Shown one piece after another: positions 1 through 8,851 of a stretch of 64,000 nt of DNA. A program made the translations under genes and the position numbers. Each line of letters opens with the position of its first letter. Positions within the stretch are counted from its first letter, which is position 1. This stretch comes from Floricoccus tropicus (GTDB lineage Bacteria > Bacillota > Bacilli > Lactobacillales > Streptococcaceae). The DNA lies in contig NZ_MKIR01000023.1 of NCBI RefSeq assembly GCF_001832905.1, forward strand, positions 1-64,000. Reading direction: 5' to 3'. Under the pieces are notes generated by a model. It searched no databases. It was not told the origin of the DNA and saw only the letters and a program-made list of their open reading frames with translations.

Positions 1-51
1 TAACCTAATTTTTAACATATAATATAATTAACAAAAACAGGAGAAGCAACT

Positions 52-1164
52 ATGACAAGCAGAAAAAAATTAATTTTTTATCTACTACTATTGTCGTCTT
101 TTTTTACAATACTAATACTACCGGTTTATTTTAAAACTTTTTCTTATTTTACTAATAGTAAGCCTAAAATGGAAGTATCAGGATTTAAAGATTCAAAGTA
201 TAATTTTGCTATTTTTGCTGAAAATAAAAGAATTTCTTTTAATCTAGAAAATGGAAAACTTGAAAAGGTTGAAGAAATCAAGCCTTCCGATAAAAAGTAT
301 CATTTTTTGAATGAATCGTTCTCAAAGTTAGATAATTTCTCATTTACAAGAACATTTGATGGCTTGAGAACTGATACATACTTAGCAAAGATAGGTCAAG
401 ACCTATCTGTAAAGCTTGAAAAACCAGAAAACTTTGATGTTTCATCAATGACAACAAGTGATAAATATTTTTATCTAGCGATAAAAGATTACATCTATCA
501 GTATGATGAAAACTTTAAAATAATAAATAAGGTTAAAAACTCGTCAAATTTAAATTCAATGAAAATTATTGATGGAAAATTGTATGGACTGGCACCTTTT
601 TTTGAGAAAAATGAATTAATATATTATGAGTTAATCGTTTTCGATGAGAGTCTTAAGAAAATAGATGAAATTAAACTTGAAAAATTAGATGAAAACTCAA
701 CTTACATGGATATGGTTTTCTATAAAGACAATATATATATTACAGAAACCTATAATGAAAGAGATTCTTCAGGAAAACCAAATCCCGGAAATAAAATTTT
801 GGTTTATAACTTAAAGACAGCTGAGCAGTCATCAATTGAATTAAAGTATCCGTATCCTAATCAAATCTATATTGATGAAATTAATGAAAATCTGATCATT
901 CAAAATTTAGAATACTATGTTCCCGAAGACATATGGACTGTATACTCATTGAAAGATGGTAAAGAGCATCAAATTAAGCTTGTCAAATATAGATTACCTA
1001 AAGAAGAACTTTCAGAACCTTTCTTTACTCAAAAAGATGGGCTCTACTACTTCTTAATGACGGATTCAATTGTTGAAGTGGATGGTAAAGACATGAAAGA
1101 ACATTCTTATTCATTTAAAGATTTTGACATAAAATCACCCTACGCTCTTCTGCTTGAAAACTAA
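52..1164 (+). CDS. Membrane-anchored or secreted protein, paralogue 1
   Basis: 370 residues. The first ~30 residues are two or three basic residues followed by a long hydrophobic stretch, so the protein is probably exported and membrane anchored; there is no lipobox cysteine. The rest is rich in Tyr, Asp, Lys and short beta-like segments, which could be propeller-like repeats, but I recognise no family. The C-terminal ~130 residues (motifs KYPYPNQIYIDE, WTVYSLKDG, FFTQKDGLYYFLM) are nearly the same in the next gene, so the pair is a tandem duplication. The start is supported by GGAGAAG about 5 bases upstream. Function unknown. Confidence 0.8.
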   Translation: MTSRKKLIFYLLLLSSFFTILILPVYFKTFSYFTNSKPKMEVSGFKDSKYNFAIFAENKRISFNLENGKLEKVEEIKPSDKKYHFLNESFSKLDNFSFTRTFDGLRTDTYLAKIGQDLSVKLEKPENFDVSSMTTSDKYFYLAIKDYIYQYDENFKIINKVKNSSNLNSMKIIDGKLYGLAPFFEKNELIYYELIVFDESLKKIDEIKLEKLDENSTYMDMVFYKDNIYITETYNERDSSGKPNPGNKILVYNLKTAEQSSIELKYPYPNQIYIDEINENLIIQNLEYYVPEDIWTVYSLKDGKEHQIKLVKYRLPKEELSEPFFTQKDGLYYFLMTDSIVEVDGKDMKEHSYSFKDFDIKSPYALLLEN

Positions 1165-1197
1165 TAAATTTTAATAAACAAAACAGGAGAACCAACT

Positions 1198-2256
1198 ATG
1201 AAAATTATAAAAAAATATTTCCCACCTTTTCTGATCATAATTATTTTTCTCAGTATTCTTATATTAATATTACCAAAGAGCAGGGATAAGGGACTGAAAA
1301 ATACTGAATATGACTTTGGAATTATTGCTTATGATAAGCGCATTTCATTCAAAATTTCTGGTGATAAATTAGAAAAAGTTAAAGAAACTAAACCTTTTAG
1401 TAAAAATTATACCTTACAAAAAAATCCATTCCTTAAAATAAAAGACTCTTATTACACAAAAACTTCTGATAGAGCAAAGGAAGGAACTGAACTTGCAAAA
1501 ATTGAAAATTCACTTGCAGTAAATATTACTAAGCCAAAAGATTTCAGTATTAATACATACACAAGTGATAATAAATATTTTTACTATACTACTCATAACA
1601 AAATTGTAAAACTTGATGATAATCTAAAGGAAATTAAAAGTAGTGATTATAAAAATAATCTTTATTCATATCAATTGGTTGCTTCAAACGATTGTTTATA
1701 TATCCTTGATGACCGTAGAATATTTAAGTATTCAAACAATCTAGACTTTATTGAAGAAATACATCCTTCTTCTTTTGATAAAGCTGCATCATATACAAAT
1801 ATGGCCTATTCAAAAGGCAAATTATATATATCAGAAAATCTTAAGGAAAAAAATTCTTCTAATGGACAATATGAGGGATCAAATAAAATTATAGTTTATG
1901 ATATAGAAACTAAGGAAGAAAATACGATTGAGCTACATTATCCATATCCTATGCAAATATATGTTGATGAGGTAAATGATAATTTGATAATCCAACATTA
2001 TGAACTTTATGTTCACGAAGATGTATGGACTGTATATTCATTAAAAGATGGTAGTCAACAACAAATTGAACTTGGTAAATATAGATTAGCCGACGAAGAA
2101 CTTTCAGCACCTTTCTTTACTCAAAAAGATGGGCTTTACTACTTCTTGATGTCGAACTCAATTCTTGAAATAAGTGGTAAAGATATGAAAGAGAAATCAT
2201 ATTCCTTTAAAGATTTTGATATAAGTTACCCCAATGTGCTATTAATCGGAAAATAA
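1198..2256 (+). CDS. Membrane-anchored or secreted protein, paralogue 2
   Basis: 352 residues, paralogous to the preceding gene and 33 bases downstream of it. The N-terminus is a hydrophobic export or anchor segment (about residues 10-27). Similarity to paralogue 1 is weak at the N-terminus and very strong in the last third (WTVYSLKDG, FFTQKDGLYYFLM, KDMKEKSYSFKDFDI). The bases before each start codon are also nearly the same (aacaggagaa.caact), so the duplication included the ribosome binding site. The two genes are probably cotranscribed and end at a shared terminator. No catalytic motif is visible and the function is unknown. Confidence 0.8.
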   Translation: MKIIKKYFPPFLIIIIFLSILILILPKSRDKGLKNTEYDFGIIAYDKRISFKISGDKLEKVKETKPFSKNYTLQKNPFLKIKDSYYTKTSDRAKEGTELAKIENSLAVNITKPKDFSINTYTSDNKYFYYTTHNKIVKLDDNLKEIKSSDYKNNLYSYQLVASNDCLYILDDRRIFKYSNNLDFIEEIHPSSFDKAASYTNMAYSKGKLYISENLKEKNSSNGQYEGSNKIIVYDIETKEENTIELHYPYPMQIYVDEVNDNLIIQHYELYVHEDVWTVYSLKDGSQQQIELGKYRLADEELSAPFFTQKDGLYYFLMSNSILEISGKDMKEKSYSFKDFDISYPNVLLIGK

Positions 2257-2257
2257 A

Positions 2258-2290
2258 AAGCTTCTAGATTTTCTAGAGGCTTATTTTTTT
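2258..2290. terminator. Bidirectional terminator between convergent genes
   Basis: An 11-bp stem (AAGCTTCTAGA / TCTAGAGGCTT, one G-T wobble) with a 3-base loop. On the plus strand it is followed by TTATTTTTTT. It lies between the stop of the second paralogue and the stop of the facing hydrolase gene. Confidence 0.85.
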
Positions 2291-3122
2291 ACCATAAAAA
2301 TTCTGTGACAATTTTATCTACATCTTTGTTTTCATGTAACTTACTATGTTGAGCATTCTCGCCCTTAAATTCTTTTTCTTGATAAGATTTAACATTTCCG
2401 CTTACAAGGTATTTAAAGGACTGGGAAGAATCTATATCAACACTACCATCTGACTTACTTCCATCATCTAAATCACCATATATATTCAAAATTTGAAGTT
2501 CAGGATTGACCATTTTTTCTCTGTTTTCAAACATATATTGATATGATTCATTTTCTTTGAAGGCAGGCTTTCCATCAGCTGTCACTCCTCTACCTTCATT
2601 ATCATAGTCATATCCCTTGCTTCCATTTAATGGTGCCGCGATTCCAACTTCTTTTACTAAAGTAGGACTTGATTCATTCGCATCTTCAATCAAATAATAA
2701 GAAAGTACATTATTTCCCATTGAATGTGCCACTGAATTAAATTTAGCAAAATCATGTTCTTTTCTTACTGCTTCAATAACAGAGCTATACCATTTTGCCA
2801 CCAATGAAAAATCAGCATTGCGATTATCCTCTATTACTACTTGAATTATTGGCTTTTCTACTCCATCTTTCCATTTTCCTGATAGTTTTACCTTACCATC
2901 AGGATCAACTTTAGCAGTAATCACCTTCTTTGCGCCGGAATTTTTTTCGGCGTAATCAATCATACTGTTTGTTGAATTTGCAGTACCACTCCAGCCGTGA
3001 AAATAAAAAGTAGGTATCACATCTTCCTCGTTAATCTTAGTTGAAGTTTCCTTTTTGCCTGTACAAGCTACCAAAAGAAAGATAGCGATTAAGCTAATTA
3101 TACTTGTAAAAAATTTTCTCAT
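2289..3122 (-). CDS. Lipoprotein alpha/beta hydrolase (DUF915-like)
   Basis: 277 residues. The N-terminus is a lipoprotein signal peptide with lipobox LVAC and Cys20, so the enzyme should sit on the outer face of the membrane. The fold is indicated by the oxyanion-type FYFHGWSGT near residue 40, the nucleophile elbow AHSMGN with Ser134, an acidic GDLDDGSKSDGS segment and a late QHSKLHEN histidine. This matches secreted alpha/beta hydrolases of unknown substrate (DUF915). Its start codon overlaps the stop of the upstream paralogue by one base (TAATG), so the two are probably translationally coupled. Confidence 0.85.
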   Translation of the reverse strand: MRKFFTSIISLIAIFLLVACTGKKETSTKINEEDVIPTFYFHGWSGTANSTNSMIDYAEKNSGAKKVITAKVDPDGKVKLSGKWKDGVEKPIIQVVIEDNRNADFSLVAKWYSSVIEAVRKEHDFAKFNSVAHSMGNNVLSYYLIEDANESSPTLVKEVGIAAPLNGSKGYDYDNEGRGVTADGKPAFKENESYQYMFENREKMVNPELQILNIYGDLDDGSKSDGSVDIDSSQSFKYLVSGNVKSYQEKEFKGENAQHSKLHENKDVDKIVTEFLW

Positions 3123-3979
3123 TATTGTGCTCCGTTCTCACTATTTTGCCACAAAAAGCTATTTATAGCTTTATCTACCTTTGAATTATGATGAAGTAAG
3201 CTATGCTGCGCCATACCACCTTTAAACTCCTCTTCCTTATATGAAAGAGCATATTGATCTGCTAAGTATTTAAGGGATTTTGCCGCCTCAGCAGTTACAC
3301 TTCCATCAGAGTTGCTTCCATCTTCAAGATTTCCATAGATGTTTAAAATTTCAATTTGGTTCTTAGGGAATCTATTGACATTATCCATGAAATATTGATA
3401 ATTAGGAGTAATTATTTCAGGTTTACCATTTTCATCTAATTTATTCTGATTTGGTTCGTCATTCATACCTATAACCCCATTTATAGGGGCAGCAATAAAT
3501 ACTTCTTTTTTCATTTTAGGAAAATTAGATTCCCCTGTATTATCTAAAAGCATATATTGAAGGATCGAATTGGACATTGAGTGACTGACTGTGTTGTATT
3601 CTTCGAAATGATGTACTTTATTTACTTCTTGTATTACATTTGCGTACCATGCTCCTAAAGTCTCGAAATCTCCATTTTTATTATCTTCAAGTACAACTTG
3701 TATGATTGGTTTGTCAATATCTTCATCCCAAGAACCATCAAGTTTAACATTTCCACTTGGGTCTACAGTTGCCTTGAAAACTTTCTTGGCACCCGAATGC
3801 TTCTCAGCGTAGACAATCATATTGTTAGTTGAACTAGCTGTACCACTCCATCCATGAAAGTAAAAAGTAGGGGTTGTATCCTTTTCATAATGATTTGGGT
3901 TACCTTTTCGGTTATAAAAAATAAAAGCTGATCCAACGGCTAAAAGCACTATTAATATAGTAATTAAGAACTTCTTCAT
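3122..3979 (-). CDS. Membrane-anchored alpha/beta hydrolase paralogue
   Basis: 285 residues when started at the ATG at 3979, where MKKFLITILIVLL gives an export or anchor helix and AAGGAAA lies upstream. The open frame continues 37 codons further, but that part is not signal-like. It is a clear paralogue of the downstream gene (shared FYFHGWSGTAS, KPIIQVVLED, GGMAQHSLLHHN). The nucleophile motif reads SHSMS in place of the usual G-x-S-x-G/N, so activity may be altered. There is no lipobox cysteine. First gene of a two-gene operon. Confidence 0.82.
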   Translation of the reverse strand: MKKFLITILIVLLAVGSAFIFYNRKGNPNHYEKDTTPTFYFHGWSGTASSTNNMIVYAEKHSGAKKVFKATVDPSGNVKLDGSWDEDIDKPIIQVVLEDNKNGDFETLGAWYANVIQEVNKVHHFEEYNTVSHSMSNSILQYMLLDNTGESNFPKMKKEVFIAAPINGVIGMNDEPNQNKLDENGKPEIITPNYQYFMDNVNRFPKNQIEILNIYGNLEDGSNSDGSVTAEAAKSLKYLADQYALSYKEEEFKGGMAQHSLLHHNSKVDKAINSFLWQNSENGAQ

Positions 3980-4136
3980 TAAATTTTTTTCCTTATTATA
4001 TTCTTTGTGAAATTTATCATATTTTATTAACTCTATAATAGCAAAAATGTACCAATATTTCCGTTTATTGCTACTGAAAATTTTGGGCATTTATGTTAAT
4101 ATAGAAAGAGTTAATAGATATTTAGGAGGAATAACC

Positions 4137-5693
4137 TTGACTACAACCTTTGACGACGCTCAAAGCATGCAAAAGATTATCGTACTAGACTACGGTAGCC
4201 AGTACAATCAATTGATTACTAGACGTATTCGTGAATTTGGAGTTTTCTCTGAACTAATGAGTCATAAAGTATCAGCTGATGAAATTCGTGAAATTAATCC
4301 AATCGGAATCATTCTTTCTGGTGGACCAAACTCTGTATACGATGATGGTGCTTTCGGAATTGATGAAGAAATATTTAAACTTGGAATTCCAGTTCTTGGA
4401 ATTTGTTATGGTATGCAACTAATTACTCACCTTCTTGGTGGTAAAGTTGAATCTGCAGATAACAGTGAATATGGTAAGGCTATTCTTACTCACACTGATG
4501 ATGCCGTTCTTTTCGCTGGAACTCCTACTGAACAACAAGTATGGATGAGCCATGGTGACTTGGTTACACAAGCTCCTGAAGGTTTTGAAGTTGTGGGAAC
4601 TAGTGATGATTGCCCTATCGCTGCTATCCAAAATCTTGATACTAACTTCTACGGAGTTCAATTCCACCCAGAAGTTACTAACTCAATTTACGGTAACGAC
4701 CTTCTTAAGCATTTCGCATTAGAAGTATGTCACGCGCGTGGTGACTGGTCAATGGATAACTTCATTGATATGGAAGTTGCTAAAATTCGTGAACAAGTTG
4801 GAGATAAAAAAGTATTACTTGGACTTTCAGGTGGTGTTGATTCATCAGTTGTTGGTGTACTTCTTCAACGTGCTATCGGTGACCAACTTACTTCAATCTT
4901 TGTAGACCACGGTTTACTTCGTAAAGGTGAAGCTGAGCAAGTTATGGAAACACTTGGTGGCAAATTCGGACTTAACATTATTAAAGTTGATGCTAAAGAA
5001 CGTTTCATGAGCAAACTTGACGGTGTTGATGATCCAGAGAAAAAACGTAAAATCATTGGTAATGAATTTGTTTATGTATTTGATGATGAAGCTACTAAGC
5101 TTAAAGGTGTTGACTTCCTTGCACAAGGTACTCTTTACACTGACGTTATCGAATCAGGAACTGAAACTGCACAAACAATCAAGAGTCACCATAACGTAGG
5201 TGGACTTCCTGAAGATATGCAATTCCAATTAATCGAACCACTTAATACTTTATTTAAAGATGAAGTGCGCGAACTAGGAATCCAACTTGGTATGCCAGAA
5301 GAAATCGTTTGGCGCCAACCATTCCCAGGACCAGGTCTTGCTATCCGTGTTATGGGAGCAATCACTGAAGATAAACTTGAAATCGTACGCGAATCAGATG
5401 CTATCTTACGTGAAGAAATCGTAAAAGCAGGTCTTGATCGTGATATCTGGCAATATTTCACAGTTAACACAGGTGTTAAATCAGTTGGTGTTATGGGAGA
5501 TGGCCGTACATACGATTATACAGTAGCAATCCGTGCTATCACTTCTATCGATGGAATGACTGCAGACTTTGCACAAATTCCTTGGGATGTACTACAAAAA
5601 ATCTCAGTACGTATCGTAAATGAAGTTGACCACGTTAACCGCATAGTCTACGATATTACAAGTAAACCACCAGCAACAGTTGAGTGGGAATAA
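4137..5693 (+). CDS. guaA: GMP synthase (glutamine-hydrolysing)
   Basis: 518 residues with a TTG start at 4137. AGGAGG sits 7 bases upstream, which is why the longer frame opening at 4047 is rejected. The protein converts XMP, glutamine and ATP to GMP. Domain order is a class I glutamine amidotransferase ([10 protein letters not shown], nucleophile in GICYGMQ, catalytic FHPEV), then the ATP-pyrophosphatase P-loop LSGGVDSSV, then the GMP synthase dimerisation domain ending in the typical KPPATVEWE. Length is normal for the family. It is a single-gene unit with its own terminator. Codon use is that of a highly expressed gene. Confidence 0.98.
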   Translation: MTTTFDDAQSMQKIIVLDYGSQYNQLITRRIREFGVFSELMSHKVSADEIREINPIGIILSGGPNSVYDDGAFGIDEEIFKLGIPVLGICYGMQLITHLLGGKVESADNSEYGKAILTHTDDAVLFAGTPTEQQVWMSHGDLVTQAPEGFEVVGTSDDCPIAAIQNLDTNFYGVQFHPEVTNSIYGNDLLKHFALEVCHARGDWSMDNFIDMEVAKIREQVGDKKVLLGLSGGVDSSVVGVLLQRAIGDQLTSIFVDHGLLRKGEAEQVMETLGGKFGLNIIKVDAKERFMSKLDGVDDPEKKRKIIGNEFVYVFDDEATKLKGVDFLAQGTLYTDVIESGTETAQTIKSHHNVGGLPEDMQFQLIEPLNTLFKDEVRELGIQLGMPEEIVWRQPFPGPGLAIRVMGAITEDKLEIVRESDAILREEIVKAGLDRDIWQYFTVNTGVKSVGVMGDGRTYDYTVAIRAITSIDGMTADFAQIPWDVLQKISVRIVNEVDHVNRIVYDITSKPPATVEWE

Positions 5694-5711
5694 AATTTTA
5701 TATATAAAAAA

Positions 5712-5748
5712 CAGTAGTTTACTTATTTCAGGTACTACTGCTTTTTTT
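5712..5748 (+). terminator. guaA terminator
   Basis: The stem CAGTAG/CTACTG, extended by weaker pairs, is followed by CTTTTTTTATTT shortly after the guaA stop codon. Confidence 0.85.
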
Positions 5749-5780
5749 ATTTCCATTTAAATGTTTTCTTAATAATCTTC

Positions 5781-5809
5781 TTGAAAAAGACCATACGTTC
5801 TTGTATGAT
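5781..5809 (+). promoter_or_regulatory. Sigma-A type promoter for the oxidoreductase gene
   Basis: TTGAAA at 5781-5786, a 17-base spacer and TATGAT at 5804-5809. The expected transcript start is near 5816. This places the longer reading frame (opening at 5781) inside the promoter and decides the start at 5835. Confidence 0.75.
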
Positions 5810-5834
5810 TATAAAAAAAGGGGAGATTATATTT

Positions 5835-6296
5835 ATGAATTATTCTGAGGAACTTGAAAAGACTTTTTTTAGGATTTCCAAAAAAGGAATAGCTGTTATT
5901 GCTACTTCATACAAGGATGATATTAGCATTCGTCCCGTTAGTGTTGTATTGTACGATGGAAAGATTGCATTTCAAACAAGTACCAAACTTTTAAAGTACC
6001 AACAAATAAAAAAGAATCCTCATGTCGCACTTTCAGTGGATAATATTTCAATTCAATGTATTGCAACCATAAAAGATCACCCCTTGAAAGAGAAAATTTT
6101 TATAGATTTATTCAAGAACAAACATAAAAGTTCTTTTGATAACTACTCACATATGAAATCAAATCGTGTAATTGAGCTTGAACCTTTAAAAATTCAAAGA
6201 TGGGATTATATAGACAAAGAACCTTACATCGTAACACTTAATCTAAAAGAAAAAACAATTCAAAAAGAACGTTATCAACATGATTTAGAAGACTAA
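5835..6296 (+). CDS. Pyridoxamine 5'-phosphate oxidase-fold protein
   Basis: 153 residues from the ATG at 5835, preceded by AAGGGGAG. The sequence (GIAVIATSYKDDISIRPVSVV, IAFQTSTKLLKYQQIKKNPHVAL) is the split-barrel flavin-binding pattern of general stress or pyridoxamine-phosphate-oxidase-like proteins. Such proteins usually bind FMN, F420 or haem. The substrate cannot be told from sequence. It is a monocistronic unit between a clear promoter and a clear terminator. Confidence 0.8.
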   Translation: MNYSEELEKTFFRISKKGIAVIATSYKDDISIRPVSVVLYDGKIAFQTSTKLLKYQQIKKNPHVALSVDNISIQCIATIKDHPLKEKIFIDLFKNKHKSSFDNYSHMKSNRVIELEPLKIQRWDYIDKEPYIVTLNLKEKTIQKERYQHDLED

Positions 6297-6306
6297 AAAA
6301 TTAAGT

Positions 6307-6331
6307 AAAGCTCAATATAACTGAGCTTTTG
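6307..6331 (+). terminator. Terminator after the split-barrel gene
   Basis: An 8-bp stem AAAGCTCA/TGAGCTTT with a 7-base loop, ending in TTTTG. Confidence 0.75.
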
Positions 6332-6573
6332 TTAGCAAATTCTCAACTACCCGTCTCAAGCAAACACAAGAAACAAAATCTTGAACTAAGTTGCAAGTCA
6401 GATATAGTTGCTAATGAACTCTAGGAGTAACCAAAAAAAATGATACGAATTTATGCCAATACTCGCTTACTTTTTAGCTTTAATGAATAGAGTAGCAATA
6501 AAAGAAAAAATAATACTTAGAAACACCTGAACTTTTAGCTTCAGGTATTTTTAAATGTCAAAATTTTGTCTAA

Positions 6574-7344
6574 TCAAAATTCGTATGTAATTCCTTCCTT
6601 ATTTTTTATATCAATAAAATTTGCTCTACTCCATAACCATAGTGGTGTATGAAGATCAGATGGAATATACGGTGTATCATACAATAATTCTTCCCACCTT
6701 TCAGCTACTATCTGTCTAATATTATTTTTATTTATCTCAGAGTCTTCAATAATTCCTAATTTTATACTAGATTGTATTATATGTGTATCAGGTATAATAG
6801 AAATATTTTCCAATTTTTTAAATTTTAAATCTGTATATTTAGATAAAACAAAGAGCCAGTAATTCATTATCTTTGGACCTGATAAATATGGGTACTTTTT
6901 TTTATTTTGATTAATATGTTCCTTTATAAGTAAGATATTATACTCATTATCACTAAACATATTTTCTATTTTACCATCAAATTCTTCTTGTATAGTTTCA
7001 CATAGTCTTTTCCAAATATCTATCTGTTTATTAGACTGTAACGCTACCTTATACTTAGTTAGCTTATATCTTAAGTCATCAAGAGACATTGATATTACTT
7101 TTTCTGGTAAAAATACATCATTTGTTTCAGGGTCGTGATATGTTTTGTTAGCAGCCTCCCAAAGTTTAAAAGAATTTCTTTGATAATTTAAAGCCATAGG
7201 CAATGTAAAATACAATGTATTATTTGTATCATTCTTTTGTAATTTTGGATTATTATCCTCAGGCATAATAAATCCACCTAAATATCCTTTATCATAATAT
7301 GATAGCAAATCTTTTATAAATTCTATTAATATTTCTTTCTTCAT
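6574..7344 (-). CDS. Hypothetical protein, possibly HhH-GPD-like
   Basis: 256 residues, cytosolic, mixed alpha-helical. No family is recognised with confidence. A segment near residues 150-195 (YLSGPKIMNYWLFVLSKY, then IPDTHIIQSSIKLGI) resembles the helix-hairpin-helix plus catalytic-aspartate region of DNA glycosylase-like folds, and the C-terminus (DLHTPLWLWSR) is aromatic. This is only a resemblance. The ATG at 7344 has an AAGGGACAGGT sequence upstream. It stands alone between the flavoprotein gene and an acetyltransferase gene. Confidence 0.7.
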   Translation of the reverse strand: MKKEILIEFIKDLLSYYDKGYLGGFIMPEDNNPKLQKNDTNNTLYFTLPMALNYQRNSFKLWEAANKTYHDPETNDVFLPEKVISMSLDDLRYKLTKYKVALQSNKQIDIWKRLCETIQEEFDGKIENMFSDNEYNILLIKEHINQNKKKYPYLSGPKIMNYWLFVLSKYTDLKFKKLENISIIPDTHIIQSSIKLGIIEDSEINKNNIRQIVAERWEELLYDTPYIPSDLHTPLWLWSRANFIDIKNKEGITYEF

Positions 7345-7446
7345 ACCTGTCCCTTACTTTATATAAATAATAAAACTTATTTAATATATTAATTTTTATT
7401 TCACTCCGATTATAGATTCTTTAGATAATTTAAGTTTACTATGACT

Positions 7447-7902
7447 CTAATCATCTAACTCTTTAACAACAATCATTTCATTATCACAGTTTTCATTTAT
7501 ACGGTCTTCAATATACCCTAAATTAAGATATAATCTTTTGGCATTTATATTGTCTAGGCAATAACTTGTATAGAGTTTTTCATATTTTCCATAACTTCGG
7601 ACCAAGTCTTCTGCTAGCATCATTGCTTGCTTTCCATAACCTTTCTTTTGTTGATTTTTGTCAATCATAATTCTCCAGATGGTCATTGATTTTTCTTCGT
7701 CTTCTGTATAAACTAGTAAGAAGCCAACTGGTTTTGCGTCAAAACAAATTGCATATGGAAATACATCACCATCATTTCGATATAAGTAACACTCAGCCAA
7801 ACTACGTACGTTGGGAGCAACGAATAGTTTCTGACTATCTTCAACTTCTAATTTTATAACATCTTTAAAATTTTCTTCTGTAATTTCGTTTAAAGTAAGC
7901 AT
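7447..7902 (-). CDS. GNAT N-acetyltransferase (diamine/spermidine-type)
   Basis: 151 residues, a complete single GNAT domain. The acetyl-CoA loop is in MIDKNQQKKGYGKQAM (Q/R-x-x-G-x-G/A). The C-terminal YCLDNINAKRLYLNLGY is the usual beta-bulge helix. The N-terminal LTLNEITEENFKDVIKLEV and the FVAPNVRSLAECYLY motif resemble the BltD/PaiA-like polyamine acetyltransferases. The substrate is inferred only from family resemblance. Confidence 0.85.
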   Translation of the reverse strand: MLTLNEITEENFKDVIKLEVEDSQKLFVAPNVRSLAECYLYRNDGDVFPYAICFDAKPVGFLLVYTEDEEKSMTIWRIMIDKNQQKKGYGKQAMMLAEDLVRSYGKYEKLYTSYCLDNINAKRLYLNLGYIEDRINENCDNEMIVVKELDD

Positions 7903-7952
7903 GATTTTCCTAATTCTATTATTTATCTTTAGATACTATTTATATATATCAT

Positions 7953-7981
7953 TTGATAATCAGTTTATAATAATTTATAAT
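7953..7981 (+). promoter_or_regulatory. Near-consensus promoter for a 23-residue peptide
   Basis: TTGATA at 7953-7958, a 17-base spacer and a perfect TATAAT at 7976-7981. A short leader follows with GGAGG before the ATG at 8023. It is one of the best promoters in the window and faces no annotated-size gene, which supports the small ORF. Confidence 0.75.
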
Positions 7982-8022
7982 AACAATATATTATAAATTA
8001 CAAAAATCCATGGAGGTATACA

Positions 8023-8094
8023 ATGAATTTAGCTATTTTGTTAATAATTTTTTGTATTTTATTTGCTTTATTCCTTTTGTTTTCAAAAAGATAA
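8023..8094 (+). CDS. Small hydrophobic peptide, 23 residues
   Basis: Reads MNLAILLIIF followed by CILFALFLLFSKR: one transmembrane helix with a basic C-terminal tail. TGGAGG lies 7 bases before the ATG and a near-consensus promoter sits about 40 bases upstream. The architecture resembles type I toxin peptides and small regulatory membrane peptides. I see no clear antisense promoter, so the toxin role is only a suggestion. Just downstream is an AGTCTTT...AAAGACT inverted repeat at about 8106-8148. Confidence 0.6.
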   Translation: MNLAILLIIFCILFALFLLFSKR

Positions 8095-8140
8095 TTTTTT
8101 AAATCAGTCTTTGAACCTTTTGTTTGTCTAATATAACTAT

Positions 8141-8596
8141 CTAAAGACTATCTATAATACTTAAGTCCTCTATTGATAAGCAACCACGTATACTATCAGA
8201 AGGATCTATCAATTTTAAATTAATAGGTAATTTATTTATTCCTTTTGTACCTTCTTTGATATCATTATCAGCAAGTATTACGATATCGTCAACATTTTCA
8301 TTGCAAAATTTAATTATTGCATAGAGCTTATTCCATTCATAAGCTTTTGGATTTATAAAAGATAGTCTTCCTTCAGTTTTAAACCCTATTACTCTCTCAA
8401 TTAGGCTACAAACGACAGGTGGTCGACTTGTACACCAGATAATCTTTATATCGTTCTTTGAAGAATTTCTAAGCCAGTCAGCAATGTGATTGGGTATTCC
8501 TAATTCTATGCCCATACTATCAATAAAAATGGCATCATTTCTCTTATATAGCCATGGTGAAATGGTGTCGTCAATATCTAATAAAAGAAATTTCAT
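8141..8596 (-). CDS. HAD-superfamily hydrolase-like protein
   Basis: 151 residues starting MKFLLLDIDDTISPW. The DxDxT motif I (Asp7, Asp9) identifies the HAD fold, WCTSRPP is motif II-like, and ILADNDIKEGT is a motif IV-like acidic pair. The cap is minimal. It is probably a small phosphatase, substrate unknown. It is the last gene of a minus-strand cluster with the 69-residue basic protein and the P-loop kinase upstream. Confidence 0.75.
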   Translation of the reverse strand: MKFLLLDIDDTISPWLYKRNDAIFIDSMGIELGIPNHIADWLRNSSKNDIKIIWCTSRPPVVCSLIERVIGFKTEGRLSFINPKAYEWNKLYAIIKFCNENVDDIVILADNDIKEGTKGINKLPINLKLIDPSDSIRGCLSIEDLSIIDSL

Positions 8597-8615
8597 TAAA
8601 TTATCTTATACCTTT

Positions 8616-8825
8616 CTATTCAATGCTTGTATCATTTCTTTCAGCATGATTTTCACTCAATCTAGATTCTCTTAATTTCTTGAACTTCATTCTTCTTTTC
8701 TCTTTTTTCCCAATTTTCTTTGGAGGTACTATAACATACATATTTATTGGTCCATCAGCATATCCAATTATACCCTTCTTGAATTGCTTCATCTTCTTGC
8801 GTATTTTCTTTTGGGGTCTTACCAT
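8616..8825 (-). CDS. Small highly basic hypothetical protein
   Basis: 69 residues, about a third Lys or Arg (MVRPQKKIRKKMKQF, KKIGKKEKRRMKFKKLRESR), with a central PINMYVIVPPKK stretch. It could bind nucleic acid. No family is recognised. It lies between the HAD gene and the P-loop kinase gene with short gaps, in apparent operon. Confidence 0.55.
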   Translation of the reverse strand: MVRPQKKIRKKMKQFKKGIIGYADGPINMYVIVPPKKIGKKEKRRMKFKKLRESRLSENHAERNDTSIE

Positions 8826-8851
8826 GTTAGTTCTCCTTACTTTATTTTAAA

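Noticed and set aside
4047-4136. Extended N-terminus of guaA from an ATG at 4047
   Set aside because: It has no ribosome site and lies in the promoter region; the TTG at 4137 has AGGAGG at 7 bases and gives a normal-length GMP synthase.
4021-4136. Guanine riboswitch before guaA
   Set aside because: The leader is too short and has none of the conserved purine-riboswitch loop words.
6332-6573. Gap after the split-barrel gene as a possible RNA gene
   Set aside because: It has only one simple hairpin (ACCTGAA/TTCAGGT near 6,525-6,547) and no promoter or conserved RNA pattern that I can see.
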